Below, in pieces: positions 14,614 through 21,892 of a stretch of DNA of 22,045 nucleotides (the first letter of the stretch is position 1; every line of letters begins with the position of its first letter). This stretch comes from an uncultured Elusimicrobium sp. (GTDB lineage: Bacteria; Elusimicrobiota; Elusimicrobia; Elusimicrobiales; Elusimicrobiaceae), in contig CADAFA010000007.1 of the NCBI GenBank assembly GCA_902787065.1, positions 1 through 22,045 of the forward strand, read 5' to 3'. The position numbers were made by a program, and so were the translations under genes. A model generated the notes under the pieces. It made no database searches, was not told the origin of the DNA, and saw nothing but the letters and a program-made list of their open reading frames with translations.

Positions 14614-15744
14614 ATGAATAATCACGAGCATGATAGTATAGATATACTTATAGTCGGGGCAGGTATAAGCGGGGCTGTTTCGGCACGTTTGTTAGCAGAA
14701 AAAGGCAAAAGTGTTTTAGTTATTGATAAACGTAACCATATCGGCGGGAATTGCTATGATTATACAGATGAAAACGGTATAAATATCCACCAATACGGCC
14801 CACATATTTTTAGGACGGATAGTGAAGAAATTTGGCAGTTTTTATCACGCTTTACCTCTTGGCAAAAATATACTCACAAAGTGCGTGCCGCTATTAACGA
14901 TAAAGAAGTGCCAATACCCTTTAACTTTACTTCCATAGATATTTTATTTGATGCACAAAAAGCCAAAAATTTTAAAGAAAAATTAATCTCAAAATACAGC
15001 GAAAATAACAAAGTACCGATATTAGAACTTAAAAAATCCGATGATAAAGATTTACAAAAACTTGCCGTTTTTATTTATGAAAAAGTATTTTACCACTACA
15101 CCCTAAAACAGTGGGGATTTAAACCTGAAGAACTCAGCGGAGATACACTTACAAGGGTACCTATTTATACGAGTTATTATGACGGTTATTTTACCGAAAA
15201 ATACCAAACAATACCGAAGCACAGTTATACAAAAATGTTTGAAAATATTTTAAACCATCCGAACATTAAAATACAATTAAATACGGAATTCAAAAATTTA
15301 AAAAATATTAAATACAAAAAAATATTTTACAGCGGGCCTATCGACGAATATTTTAATTATAAACTCGGCCCTTTGCCTTACCGAAGTTTAAATTTTGAAT
15401 TTAAAACTTTACCCCAAAAACAGTTTCAAAATGTCGCGGTAGTAAATTATACCGGACAAGAACCGTATACAAGAATAACCGAATTTAAACACTTTTTAAA
15501 TCAAAAAAATGAAAAAACTACTATTGTCTATGAATATCCTTCCGCTTTTGAACTCGGCAAAAATGAAAGATATTACCCCATACCTAAACAGGAAAATGAG
15601 CAACTTTATAAAAAATATTTGCAACTTGCCGAAAAAGAAAAAAATATTTATTTTATCGGCCGTCTTGGTGAATATAAATATTATAGCATGCAGAGTGCAA
15701 TAGCAGCAATTTTTGAACTATTCAAAGAACTAAATCCTGTTTAA
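14614..15744 (+). CDS. glf: UDP-galactopyranose mutase homologue
   Basis: A flavoenzyme family that interconverts UDP-galactopyranose and UDP-galactofuranose for surface glycans. From ATG 14614 it has 376 residues. Visible are the FAD loop GAGISG (15-20), IDKRNHIGGNCYD, YGPHIFRT (61-68), the substrate tryptophan in YTLKQWGFKPEEL, and EPYTRITEFKHF with the conserved arginine. Some normally conserved positions differ. The segment usually read as RLPVR before a Tyr/Asp-rich stretch is RVPIY, so the arginine equivalent to Klebsiella R174 is Tyr. The C-terminal YKYYDMD block is YKYYSMQ, and FHT is FRT. Activity or substrate may therefore differ. A TTG 45 bases upstream would add an odd hydrophobic stretch; the ATG six bases after TATAAT is preferred. 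The last 15 bases overlap the convergent gene. The nearby polysaccharide cluster fits. Confidence 0.88.
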   Translation: MNNHEHDSIDILIVGAGISGAVSARLLAEKGKSVLVIDKRNHIGGNCYDYTDENGINIHQYGPHIFRTDSEEIWQFLSRFTSWQKYTHKVRAAINDKEVPIPFNFTSIDILFDAQKAKNFKEKLISKYSENNKVPILELKKSDDKDLQKLAVFIYEKVFYHYTLKQWGFKPEELSGDTLTRVPIYTSYYDGYFTEKYQTIPKHSYTKMFENILNHPNIKIQLNTEFKNLKNIKYKKIFYSGPIDEYFNYKLGPLPYRSLNFEFKTLPQKQFQNVAVVNYTGQEPYTRITEFKHFLNQKNEKTTIVYEYPSAFELGKNERYYPIPKQENEQLYKKYLQLAEKEKNIYFIGRLGEYKYYSMQSAIAAIFELFKELNPV

Positions 15745-16857
15745 TGTAACTATTTTTTGTAACTCTTTTTTAGTTTTCTCTTCGCATTCTTTTTCCTGCA
15801 ATGCATTTAAGTGATTACGCAGATATCCCAGAGCTCTTTTAAATGTAAAAACTTCATCATCTTGCAAGGCAGACCAAATTTTATTACCGTTTTCCCCTGA
15901 AAGTTTATTCATTAAAAATATTAGCTGTTGGCTAGTATTGGGAACTTTATTAAAATCTTCATCCCGTGTAAGTTTATGTAAAACTTTACATACATCTTTT
16001 AAAGATGAAAGTTCTGTCAATACAGGTAATCTTTCACGTGAATCTCTATCTTTATTTGGATTTTGTGTTAATTTTACTTCTTCCTGTTGTTCAGTATCTG
16101 AAACAGTTTTTTGATCAGTTTGCAAAGATTCATCGGGGCACGTTATAGATTCACTTTCATCTTGTCCTTCTTTTGGAATTTCTTCTTCATCTTCCTCCTC
16201 ATTTGTGTATTCTTCATCCCTATAAATACCATGCTCTTCAAGGAAAAGTTCATATATTTCCCAGTCTAAGGCCTCTCTTTTCGCTTGTTCTTTCTTTTCA
16301 AGGATACCACTTAATTCTTTTGTTTCCTGCTTCATACGTTTTTCTGCTAACTCATAAAAAGGCACTTTCAAATTCTTTTGCAATTCCGTATTCAAAAACT
16401 TACATAAAAGCTCATAACGCTCGCACATTTTTTCTTCCATAATTTTTAAATCCTTTTTGCTACTACCGGATTGTAATACTTTAATATATTCGTCAACATT
16501 CTTCTTATAACCCCTGAACAATAAATCATATTTGGCTATTGTTATATTACGATCGCATGCATCCATGGCTTCTAATATTTCATCAGGTAAAGCACCATCA
16601 TTTTCTTTGCGTAAATATTCCTCACTTTGTCTAAGGTATTTGACTCGTTCTTGATAACTTTTATTTAACTTAATTATTATGTTAGCAGCAGTTGTATTTC
16701 CTGTTTTTGCTTTAGCAATCAGTGCTTCTGCTATTTGTTGTTCTTGAGTAATAGATTCACCTTCTGTATTTACGGTAATCTTTTCTAATGCATTATGTAC
16801 TGCAAATGCTAATGTATCTTTATGTAATTCTTTTATATCTTGGAATTTTTGTGTCAT
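15730..16857 (-). CDS. Uncharacterised acidic cytoplasmic protein (375 aa)
   Basis: Not recognised. No signal peptide or membrane segment. Residues 36-67 (ITQEQQIAEALIAKAKTGN, then TTAANIIIKLNKS) faintly recall the helical N-terminus of some phage small terminase proteins, where a GN/GD-x-A-A pattern is common. About 68-205 is charged and helical. About 214-262 is a very acidic low-complexity linker (EEEDEEE and many Ser and Gln), and 280-370 is a separate small helical domain (LPVLTELSSLKDVCKVLHKL; DDEVFTFKRALGYLRNHL). It starts with GGAGA nine bases before the ATG and ends by overlapping the 3' end of glf by 15 bases. Its neighbour region carries phage-like genes, so it may be of phage origin, but that is inference only. 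Confidence 0.6.
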   Translation of the reverse strand: MTQKFQDIKELHKDTLAFAVHNALEKITVNTEGESITQEQQIAEALIAKAKTGNTTAANIIIKLNKSYQERVKYLRQSEEYLRKENDGALPDEILEAMDACDRNITIAKYDLLFRGYKKNVDEYIKVLQSGSSKKDLKIMEEKMCERYELLCKFLNTELQKNLKVPFYELAEKRMKQETKELSGILEKKEQAKREALDWEIYELFLEEHGIYRDEEYTNEEEDEEEIPKEGQDESESITCPDESLQTDQKTVSDTEQQEEVKLTQNPNKDRDSRERLPVLTELSSLKDVCKVLHKLTRDEDFNKVPNTSQQLIFLMNKLSGENGNKIWSALQDDEVFTFKRALGYLRNHLNALQEKECEEKTKKELQKIVTLNRI

Positions 16858-16872
16858 AAGATATCTCCTATC

Positions 16873-16882
16873 ATTATATAAT
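16873..16882. promoter_or_regulatory. Palindromic -10 element, possible two-way promoter
   Basis: ATTATATAAT is its own reverse complement and so presents TATAAT on both strands. On the plus strand (16877-16882) it predicts a start near 16889, exactly where the first stem of the RNA candidate begins. On the minus strand (16873-16878) it would start transcripts near 16866, very close to the ATG at 16857. Neither side has a good -35 element. Confidence 0.4.
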
Positions 16883-16888
16883 TGTTTC

Positions 16889-17013
16889 CTAGAGGCTTGA
16901 CCTTATGACCATATTTGTAGTAATATATTTTTAACTAGGTGGTTACTACAAAATGGTCAAAAAGACCTCTAGTAACTGGGTACAAAGACTTAGGTGTTTG
17001 TACCTTTTTTTTT
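16889..17013 (+). ncRNA. Candidate structured small RNA with intrinsic terminator
   Basis: This non-coding stretch folds into an interrupted hairpin followed by a terminator. Three stems stack in order: CTAGAGG (16889-16895) with 16966-16972, TGACCAT (16906-16912) with 16953-16959, and TGTAGTAA (16916-16923) with 16943-16950. Internal loops separate them and a 19-base apical loop closes them. Six bases later comes a perfect 8-bp terminator stem and nine T. A TATAAT seven bases upstream fits a start at 16889. The apical loop (AACTAGGTGG) and the terminator loop (GACTTAGGTG) carry nearly the same word. No plus-strand gene ends just upstream that would need this terminator, so an independent RNA of about 120 nt is the simplest reading. 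A leader or attenuator for the gene at 17159, or a cruciform site, are alternatives. I know no matching family. Confidence 0.5.
16979..17013 (+). terminator. Intrinsic terminator of the RNA candidate
   Basis: GGTACAAA (16979-16986) pairs perfectly with TTTGTACC (16997-17004) around a 10-base loop, followed at once by nine T (17005-17013). This is a classic plus-strand terminator. Confidence 0.8.
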
Positions 17014-17066
17014 ATTGGCCAAATTATTGGCCGATATAATTGTATATTATTTTTAGTTAATTGGCT
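17014..17066. repeat. Three ATTGGC repeats, possible operator
   Basis: ATTGGCCAAATT (17014), ATTGGCCGATAT (17026) and ATTGGCTAATAT (17060) are similar 12-base words on the same strand. The first two are spaced 12 bases apart and include the inverted repeat GGCCAA-ATTA-TTGGCC (17017-17032). A TATAAT at 17035-17040 lies right beside it. The group sits between the RNA terminator and the two phage-like genes and could bind their regulator. Confidence 0.35.
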
Positions 17067-17087
17067 AATATGAACTCAAACACTATT

Positions 17088-17116
17088 TTGCAAATTTGTT
17101 AATAATTTGCTAGTAT
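17088..17116 (+). promoter_or_regulatory. Possible promoter of the phage-like gene pair
   Basis: TTGCAA (17088-17093), a 17-base spacer and TAGTAT (17111-17116), about 42 bases before the ATG at 17159. Each box matches the consensus at four of six positions. The TATAAT at 17035 is an alternative. Confidence 0.3.
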
Positions 17117-17158
17117 ATCCGCGGGAACCGTCTGTAATACTCATAGGAGCTCTTTTTT

Positions 17159-17461
17159 ATGATTATAACTGATTTATCCCTAGACACACCTCTAAACCAA
17201 GCCATAAACTTAAAAGATTCTGCGTTACATACCGGTATAGCAAATTGCTGCAGTATAATTGCAACAGGTACAATTTCCGCCGGAACACCGAAATTAACAG
17301 TTTCACAAGACGGTACAAATTTTTACCCCTTATATGATTTTGAAGGCAATCAAATTGAACTTGAAGTAAGTAAACCGATATTTTTGAATTTTGCGAATTT
17401 ATTCTTAAAAGTTGATTTAACAGATGTAACTTCAGAAGATTTACAAATTTCTATTCAATAA
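17159..17461 (+). CDS. Small beta-rich protein, probably phage structural type
   Basis: A 100-residue protein without signal peptide or membrane segment. The sequence alternates short hydrophobic strands with turns: SIIATGTISAGTPKLTVSQD, then GTNFYPLYDFEGNQIELEVS and LFLKVDLTDVTSEDLQISI. The SxDGxxFYPLYDxxGN pattern is of the kind seen in small phage tail or tail-tip proteins that read as a single beta domain; I cannot name the family. AGGAG lies 12 bases before the ATG, and the gene for a tail-fibre-like protein follows after an 11-base gap, so the two are cotranscribed. No capsid, portal or lysis gene is in the window. Confidence 0.6.
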   Translation: MIITDLSLDTPLNQAINLKDSALHTGIANCCSIIATGTISAGTPKLTVSQDGTNFYPLYDFEGNQIELEVSKPIFLNFANLFLKVDLTDVTSEDLQISIQ

Positions 17462-17472
17462 GCGGAGGTTTT

Positions 17473-18123
17473 ATGCAAAAATATTTGCAAACGACTTTGC
17501 CTATTGAAATATCTTCTAAAACATTATTGAATAATACTATAAAACGCAAAGATTATATAATTTATAACGGCAGATTGATTTGGGCTAATCCTAATATATA
17601 TTTGAAAGGCGATGGAAATTCTTATATTGTTACCAACTACATTCCAAGTAATGCAATGGTTGTTAATATGAAATATGGAAATATTGATAATTGGTTATTT
17701 GCATCACGTAGAGTAGTTTCTGCTGTATCTTTTGGGTTTTCAAAAACATATGTTAATTATGCTACAGAAAGTTTTTCTTTTAATTCTCCTACAAGTGGAA
17801 TAATTGAATATGGTCAAACAGTTAAAATAAATGGTGAAACAATACACACTTTTAGTGATTCTTTATTTTATGAGAATGCTAAATTAGTTTTATACACTAT
17901 TAGGAACGAAAGTGACGGACAAACTTATACTAAATCTTTATCAAAAATATATTATTTACAAATTTATGAAGCAGACTCTTTGCTTTATCATTTTGTTCCT
18001 GTTCCGCAAGGTTTAGAAATAGGCAACTTTACTATTCCTTCAAATGGTATGTTTGATATTGTTAATCAACAGTTTTATAACAATAGCGGTCAAGGTTCTT
18101 TCATTTACGGTAAAGATATTTAA
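17473..18123 (+). CDS. Tail-fibre/adhesin-like protein with LamG-type beta domain
   Basis: A 216-residue protein, without signal peptide. After a short N-terminal linker (about 1-45), residues about 46-190 look like a concanavalin/LamG-like beta sandwich: GNSYIVTNYIPSNAMVVNMK, WLFASRR, KLVLYTIRN and KIYYLQIYEADSLLYHF strands in order. The C-terminus PVPQGLEIGNF, SNGMFDIVNQQFYNNSGQG and SFIYGKDI matches the closing block I associate with phage tail-fibre and surface proteins of gut bacteria (D-x-x-n-x-x-FY-x-N-x-G-x-G-x-F-x-x-G). The gene is strongly AT-rich. GGAGG lies six bases before the ATG. With the small gene before it, this looks like a remnant or cargo of a phage tail module. Receptor binding is an inference. 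Confidence 0.6.
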   Translation: MQKYLQTTLPIEISSKTLLNNTIKRKDYIIYNGRLIWANPNIYLKGDGNSYIVTNYIPSNAMVVNMKYGNIDNWLFASRRVVSAVSFGFSKTYVNYATESFSFNSPTSGIIEYGQTVKINGETIHTFSDSLFYENAKLVLYTIRNESDGQTYTKSLSKIYYLQIYEADSLLYHFVPVPQGLEIGNFTIPSNGMFDIVNQQFYNNSGQGSFIYGKDI

Positions 18124-18128
18124 TATTT

Positions 18129-18155
18129 TTAAACCCCGTTATAAGCGGGGTTTAA
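18129..18155. terminator. Bidirectional intrinsic terminator between convergent genes
   Basis: A perfect 10-bp stem, 18129-18138 (TTAAACCCCG) with 18146-18155, and a 7-base loop. On the minus strand a T-rich tail follows; on the plus strand the tail is TTTAATTAAA. It serves the genes ending at 18123 and 18161. Confidence 0.75.
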
Positions 18156-18160
18156 TTAAA

Positions 18161-19306
18161 CTAAATTTTGAAAAATTTTTTGCATACTCTTTTTATTTTA
18201 CCCAAAATACGTTTCCACAACGGACGGTAAGTTAATTCTTTAATTAATTTATTGATAGATTCCTTTTGATAACGATTAAAAAATTCTTGCTGTTTTTGAT
18301 GAGGTTTAACAGATATGTTATAGTAAGGATTATATTTTATAACTTTCTCCGCAGATACTTGTTTATATATTAAATTTTTTCTTAATTTATTAAAAATTTC
18401 TTCTGCTTTTGTATTATTTACAAAGATAACAGAAAGCCCGTTTTTATCAAACATCTCAGAGGCATAATCTACATATCCCCAAGCATCACCCAAAGTAAAA
18501 TTAGAATATCTGTTATTTCCCTTAAAATAACAACTATGACAAGAAGGTCTGCAAAAAAGTGCCTCGCCAAAACCTATTCTAAAAGAGGACATTCGGTTAT
18601 CTTTAGGTTCAATTTTCCCATCTTGAAAATAAAAATAAAGTTTAGATTTATTCCAACCATCTTTTTTATCTCTAAAATCTATTTTAATAATTTTATTCAC
18701 ATCATAATTTTGTTCTAAAAATTTTTTCCAAATGTCAGGGCTTGGAACACTATGGCATATAATATCTGATGTTATCAAATTATCATAATTTTTACCTAGA
18801 AAACTCTTAAGCCCGGCTATTTGGCAAGGAGTGCCGGTATATAAAACATGCCTGCCTGATTCTAAAAATTTTTTGGCTTCTATAAAAGTTTTCAATGTAT
18901 TACTTTGAACATATTTTGAACGCCGGAGTTTACCCAAATCTTCTTTTTTCTTTATAAAACAATGCTCTACTTCCCAATTTTTATTAAATGCAGCGCCAAA
19001 AACTACTCCATTTTTTTCTAATACATAATCGGCCAAAACACTAAATATACCGCCGGAAGAACTTTGTTTTTGTGTTTCAGTATTTCTATTTTTTGCAACA
19101 TAAACTTTGGGTATGAAATTCTGTTTTTTATTATTAAGTATAGGGCAAGTTTTAACGCATAATCCGCATTGTATACATTTATTTTCATCAATTTTAGGGT
19201 ATAAAAAGCCTTCGCTATCTGCTTGCATAGAAATAGCATTTTTAGGGCAAACTTGCGAACAAGCACCGCAACCGCAACATTTAGTTTTATCAGTAATTTT
19301 TATCAT
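18161..19306 (-). CDS. Fe-S protein, coenzyme F420 hydrogenase/dehydrogenase beta subunit family
   Basis: A 381-residue cytoplasmic protein. Two [4Fe-4S] ferredoxin motifs open it: C10, C13, C16 and C20 (CCGCGACSQVCP) and C44, C47, C50 and C54 (CIQCGLCVKTCP). Then come the FrhB-type N-terminal domain (SSSGGIFSVLADYVLEKNG) and C-terminal domain (LYTGTPCQIAGLKSFL; ICHSVPSPDIW; FRIGFGEALFCRPSCHSCYF; LGDAWGY). Members of this type, outside methanogens, recur in surface-polysaccharide clusters next to pyruvyl transferases and flippases, where they probably act as flavin/Fe-S redox enzymes on a sugar intermediate; their reaction is not established. The start overlaps the flippase stop as ATGA, so the two are coupled. 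It is the last gene of the operon. Confidence 0.9.
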   Translation of the reverse strand: MIKITDKTKCCGCGACSQVCPKNAISMQADSEGFLYPKIDENKCIQCGLCVKTCPILNNKKQNFIPKVYVAKNRNTETQKQSSSGGIFSVLADYVLEKNGVVFGAAFNKNWEVEHCFIKKKEDLGKLRRSKYVQSNTLKTFIEAKKFLESGRHVLYTGTPCQIAGLKSFLGKNYDNLITSDIICHSVPSPDIWKKFLEQNYDVNKIIKIDFRDKKDGWNKSKLYFYFQDGKIEPKDNRMSSFRIGFGEALFCRPSCHSCYFKGNNRYSNFTLGDAWGYVDYASEMFDKNGLSVIFVNNTKAEEIFNKLRKNLIYKQVSAEKVIKYNPYYNISVKPHQKQQEFFNRYQKESINKLIKELTYRPLWKRILGKIKRVCKKFFKI

Positions 19307-20817
19307 ATCTTTTTCTTTAATAAATTATAAATTCTCTTAAAAATATTTTTCATATTTTGTTTATCAAAACATAAATTTAGAAAAATAGTAATAATTATAA
19401 AAATAAAAGTTAGGATACAACCCCATAAAATCCAAGATAAAACACTATTTATAATAATATTAGAGATGAAAAATATAAATATAGCACAAGTAAATATTAT
19501 GAAAGCCGGAAGCAAATGTTTAAGAGTATATTTATGATGCAATTTTGTCACATGTTTAGGAATAAAAAAATACAAATCAATATCCCTATATATATTTGAA
19601 AGAATAAGCCCACCTATGATTCCGTAAAGACCCCAAAAATACCCGCCTATTATTCCACCTAAAAAAGCAATTAAAGCCTGCGTCGTGGTTTGCCATCTTG
19701 TTTGGCGATATAAACCGGCAGAAATAACAAGCATCCCTTGCGGTGTTTTCAAATTATAAAGAAATCCATTCAAAGTAATCATAAAAGCAAACAAAGGCAA
19801 AATATAATTTATATCACTTACCCCTTTGGTATATAACTTAACAAAAGGTAAAATTAGCAGTAAAGTAACGGAATAAACAATAGTAATCAACATATAATAA
19901 CTTTGTTCAAATTCTTGATTGGCTTTTTGCAAAGTTTTATTTTGCCCTCTGGCAATAACATCACCAAAAGATGCTGCCAACCCGGATATGAAAACTGATA
20001 AAATTCCGCCAATACCTGCAATAACCAAATTATAAACACTAAAAACACTAACTTCTTTTAATGAAACATAAATTGTGGCCAAAATTATAGGCAGCGCATT
20101 TTGCGCACTACCTAATATTTGAAGATAAAAAACATTCCACCTTTCCTTTAAGGATTCATCATCCGGCTTTTCTTTGTAATTTAATTCTTTATAATGACTG
20201 TTTGTATATTTCCATAAGATAAAAGAGCGCACAAAAACCGATATTATAAGCAAGCATTCAAGCAAAACGATATTAAAACTTAGTTTAGCTGAAATAAAAA
20301 CTATCACAGTACTTATTGTATAGTAAACAATTTGTGCAAAAGAAATAACATAAGCCCGTTGATCCGCTGTTAATAAAACGCGATATTTTGCAAGGGTAAA
20401 AAAATCCATTACACCGTTTACACCTAGAGCAAGAACTATTAAAGTTATCTGCCAATAATTTAGAGAACTTTGTTTTAGAATAAAAGGATAAATTAAAGCC
20501 AATAATACAACTAATAAAATGAAAATATAACCTGACTTGAAATAAAATTTATGTGCTGCCGACAAAATGGCATTTCGTTTAATAATATTATTTTCCGCTA
20601 AGGGTTTATATAAAGCATAAATAGAAGCACCGGAAATACCTGCTTCCACAAGTAAAAAATATTGGACAAATTGCGTTAAAGATACAACAAGCCCATTTAT
20701 TTCCGAGCCATAAACCGTAATTAAAATACGCGGAACTATAAAGGCATACAACAAAAGTATCATTTGTTGTAAAGCACTTACAAAAGAATTAGTAGCAAAA
20801 AGCTTAGTTCTGCTCAC
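19303..20817 (-). CDS. Wzx-type polysaccharide flippase (MOP superfamily)
   Basis: A 504-residue inner-membrane protein with about 12-14 hydrophobic helices spread along its length and short charged loops. The N-terminus (MSRTKLFATNSFVSALQQMI, then LLLYAFIVPRILITVYGSEI) has the usual first-helix pattern of O-antigen and capsule flippases, with the following NGLVVSLTQFVQYFLLVEAG as helix two. It would move undecaprenyl-linked sugar units across the inner membrane. Position supports this: it lies between a pyruvyl transferase (overlap 14 bases) and the F420-beta-like protein (overlap 4 bases). Sequence conservation is low in the family, so the exact glycan cannot be told. Confidence 0.9.
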   Translation of the reverse strand: MSRTKLFATNSFVSALQQMILLLYAFIVPRILITVYGSEINGLVVSLTQFVQYFLLVEAGISGASIYALYKPLAENNIIKRNAILSAAHKFYFKSGYIFILLVVLLALIYPFILKQSSLNYWQITLIVLALGVNGVMDFFTLAKYRVLLTADQRAYVISFAQIVYYTISTVIVFISAKLSFNIVLLECLLIISVFVRSFILWKYTNSHYKELNYKEKPDDESLKERWNVFYLQILGSAQNALPIILATIYVSLKEVSVFSVYNLVIAGIGGILSVFISGLAASFGDVIARGQNKTLQKANQEFEQSYYMLITIVYSVTLLLILPFVKLYTKGVSDINYILPLFAFMITLNGFLYNLKTPQGMLVISAGLYRQTRWQTTTQALIAFLGGIIGGYFWGLYGIIGGLILSNIYRDIDLYFFIPKHVTKLHHKYTLKHLLPAFIIFTCAIFIFFISNIIINSVLSWILWGCILTFIFIIITIFLNLCFDKQNMKNIFKRIYNLLKKKI

Positions 20818-21892
20818 AAATACCTCTTAAATAATCTTTCGCGTTTTTACGTTCATTATCTATAATTTTATTTACTTTTTCCCAATCAATTTCTGCTTCA
20901 TAATTCGTGCCGATATTATCAATTAAACGATTTCTAAGTTGTGTTAAATCTAATATATTTTCCAAACGGCTGTTAACGGGCCAAGTCGGCGGTAATAAAT
21001 CAACAAAGAAATTTTTATTAAAATTAATACTAAAAGCAAGTCCATGAAATGAATTAGTAACAACATATTCCGCGTCCCAAAAATAACCTAACCATTCTTG
21101 AGGAGTTACACAAATTGAAGAAAAAAATGTTCTATTAATTAAATTATCCGAAATATAAACAACTTTAAGCCCGGTTTTCTCAGCAAGTTTTTTTGTAAAA
21201 GATAAAATTTGGTCATTTCTATTCATTAGATAAAGTAATATAAATTTTTCTTTCTTTTTATTATGCTTTGCCACTTTTTGCCAAGCATTTTTATTTAATA
21301 AAAGAGTCGGATCTAAGTGGGTTAATACTTGTTTATTTATTAATTCCTCAACTATTTGCGAACCTTGCTTTTCACGTATGGAAATGGCAGAAAAAGTTTT
21401 CAAATTATCAATTAAAAAATTTTTTTCTTTTTCATTTACTTCGCTTATCCCCAAGCTTGCTGCATAAGAATATTTCTTGGCATTATCTCGGACAAAACTT
21501 AATAAATAATTAGAATCAAAATTAGTTATTCTAGGATTAAAAACCTGGTCACTGCCACTAATAAAAATATCGTATATATCATTTATGTTGCCTATATTTT
21601 TCTGCGAAATTTCTTCAGTATCTGCGAGATATTTTTTTCTAAATTGATTAAATCTATTATTGTATAAAATTATTTTTGGTAAAAATAATATCTTCCCTAA
21701 TTTTTTTATGAACCATTTTGCGCTTACTTTACCTGAAAAAAAGGCATAATCATTTTCTATTTTAGGACACAAATAATTTATAATTTCTGCTTTTGCGCCT
21801 AGTAAATTAATACATTCTTTAAGAGCATAAGCCTGAAGCAACGCGCCATAATTATTTGCTCTACTAAAAGTCAAAATTCCGATTTTTTTCAT
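20804..21892 (-). CDS. Polysaccharide pyruvyl transferase family protein
   Basis: A 362-residue cytoplasmic protein of the CsaB/WcaK-like family, which adds ketal-linked pyruvate to sugars using phosphoenolpyruvate. It has the opening ILTFSRANNYGALLQAYAL (6-24), GSDQVFNP (113-120), SIREKQG (171-177), DPTLLL (194-199) and the family hallmark TNSFHGLAFSI (279-289). Pyruvylation puts a negative charge on the glycan. Many members in gut bacteria sit beside an F420-hydrogenase-beta protein and a flippase exactly as here, so the three may act as a module. The start overlaps the upstream gene's stop as ATGA. Confidence 0.93.
   Translation of the reverse strand: MKKIGILTFSRANNYGALLQAYALKECINLLGAKAEIINYLCPKIENDYAFFSGKVSAKWFIKKLGKILFLPKIILYNNRFNQFRKKYLADTEEISQKNIGNINDIYDIFISGSDQVFNPRITNFDSNYLLSFVRDNAKKYSYAASLGISEVNEKEKNFLIDNLKTFSAISIREKQGSQIVEELINKQVLTHLDPTLLLNKNAWQKVAKHNKKKEKFILLYLMNRNDQILSFTKKLAEKTGLKVVYISDNLINRTFFSSICVTPQEWLGYFWDAEYVVTNSFHGLAFSINFNKNFFVDLLPPTWPVNSRLENILDLTQLRNRLIDNIGTNYEAEIDWEKVNKIIDNERKNAKDYLRGICEQN

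Noticed and set aside
16858..17158. CRISPR array or retron in the repeat-rich intergenic region
   Set aside because: Repeats are few, short and unevenly spaced; there is no cas gene or reverse transcriptase in the window.
15730..18123. A complete prophage or insertion sequence
   Set aside because: No integrase, transposase, capsid, portal or large terminase is present, and I see no flanking direct repeats.
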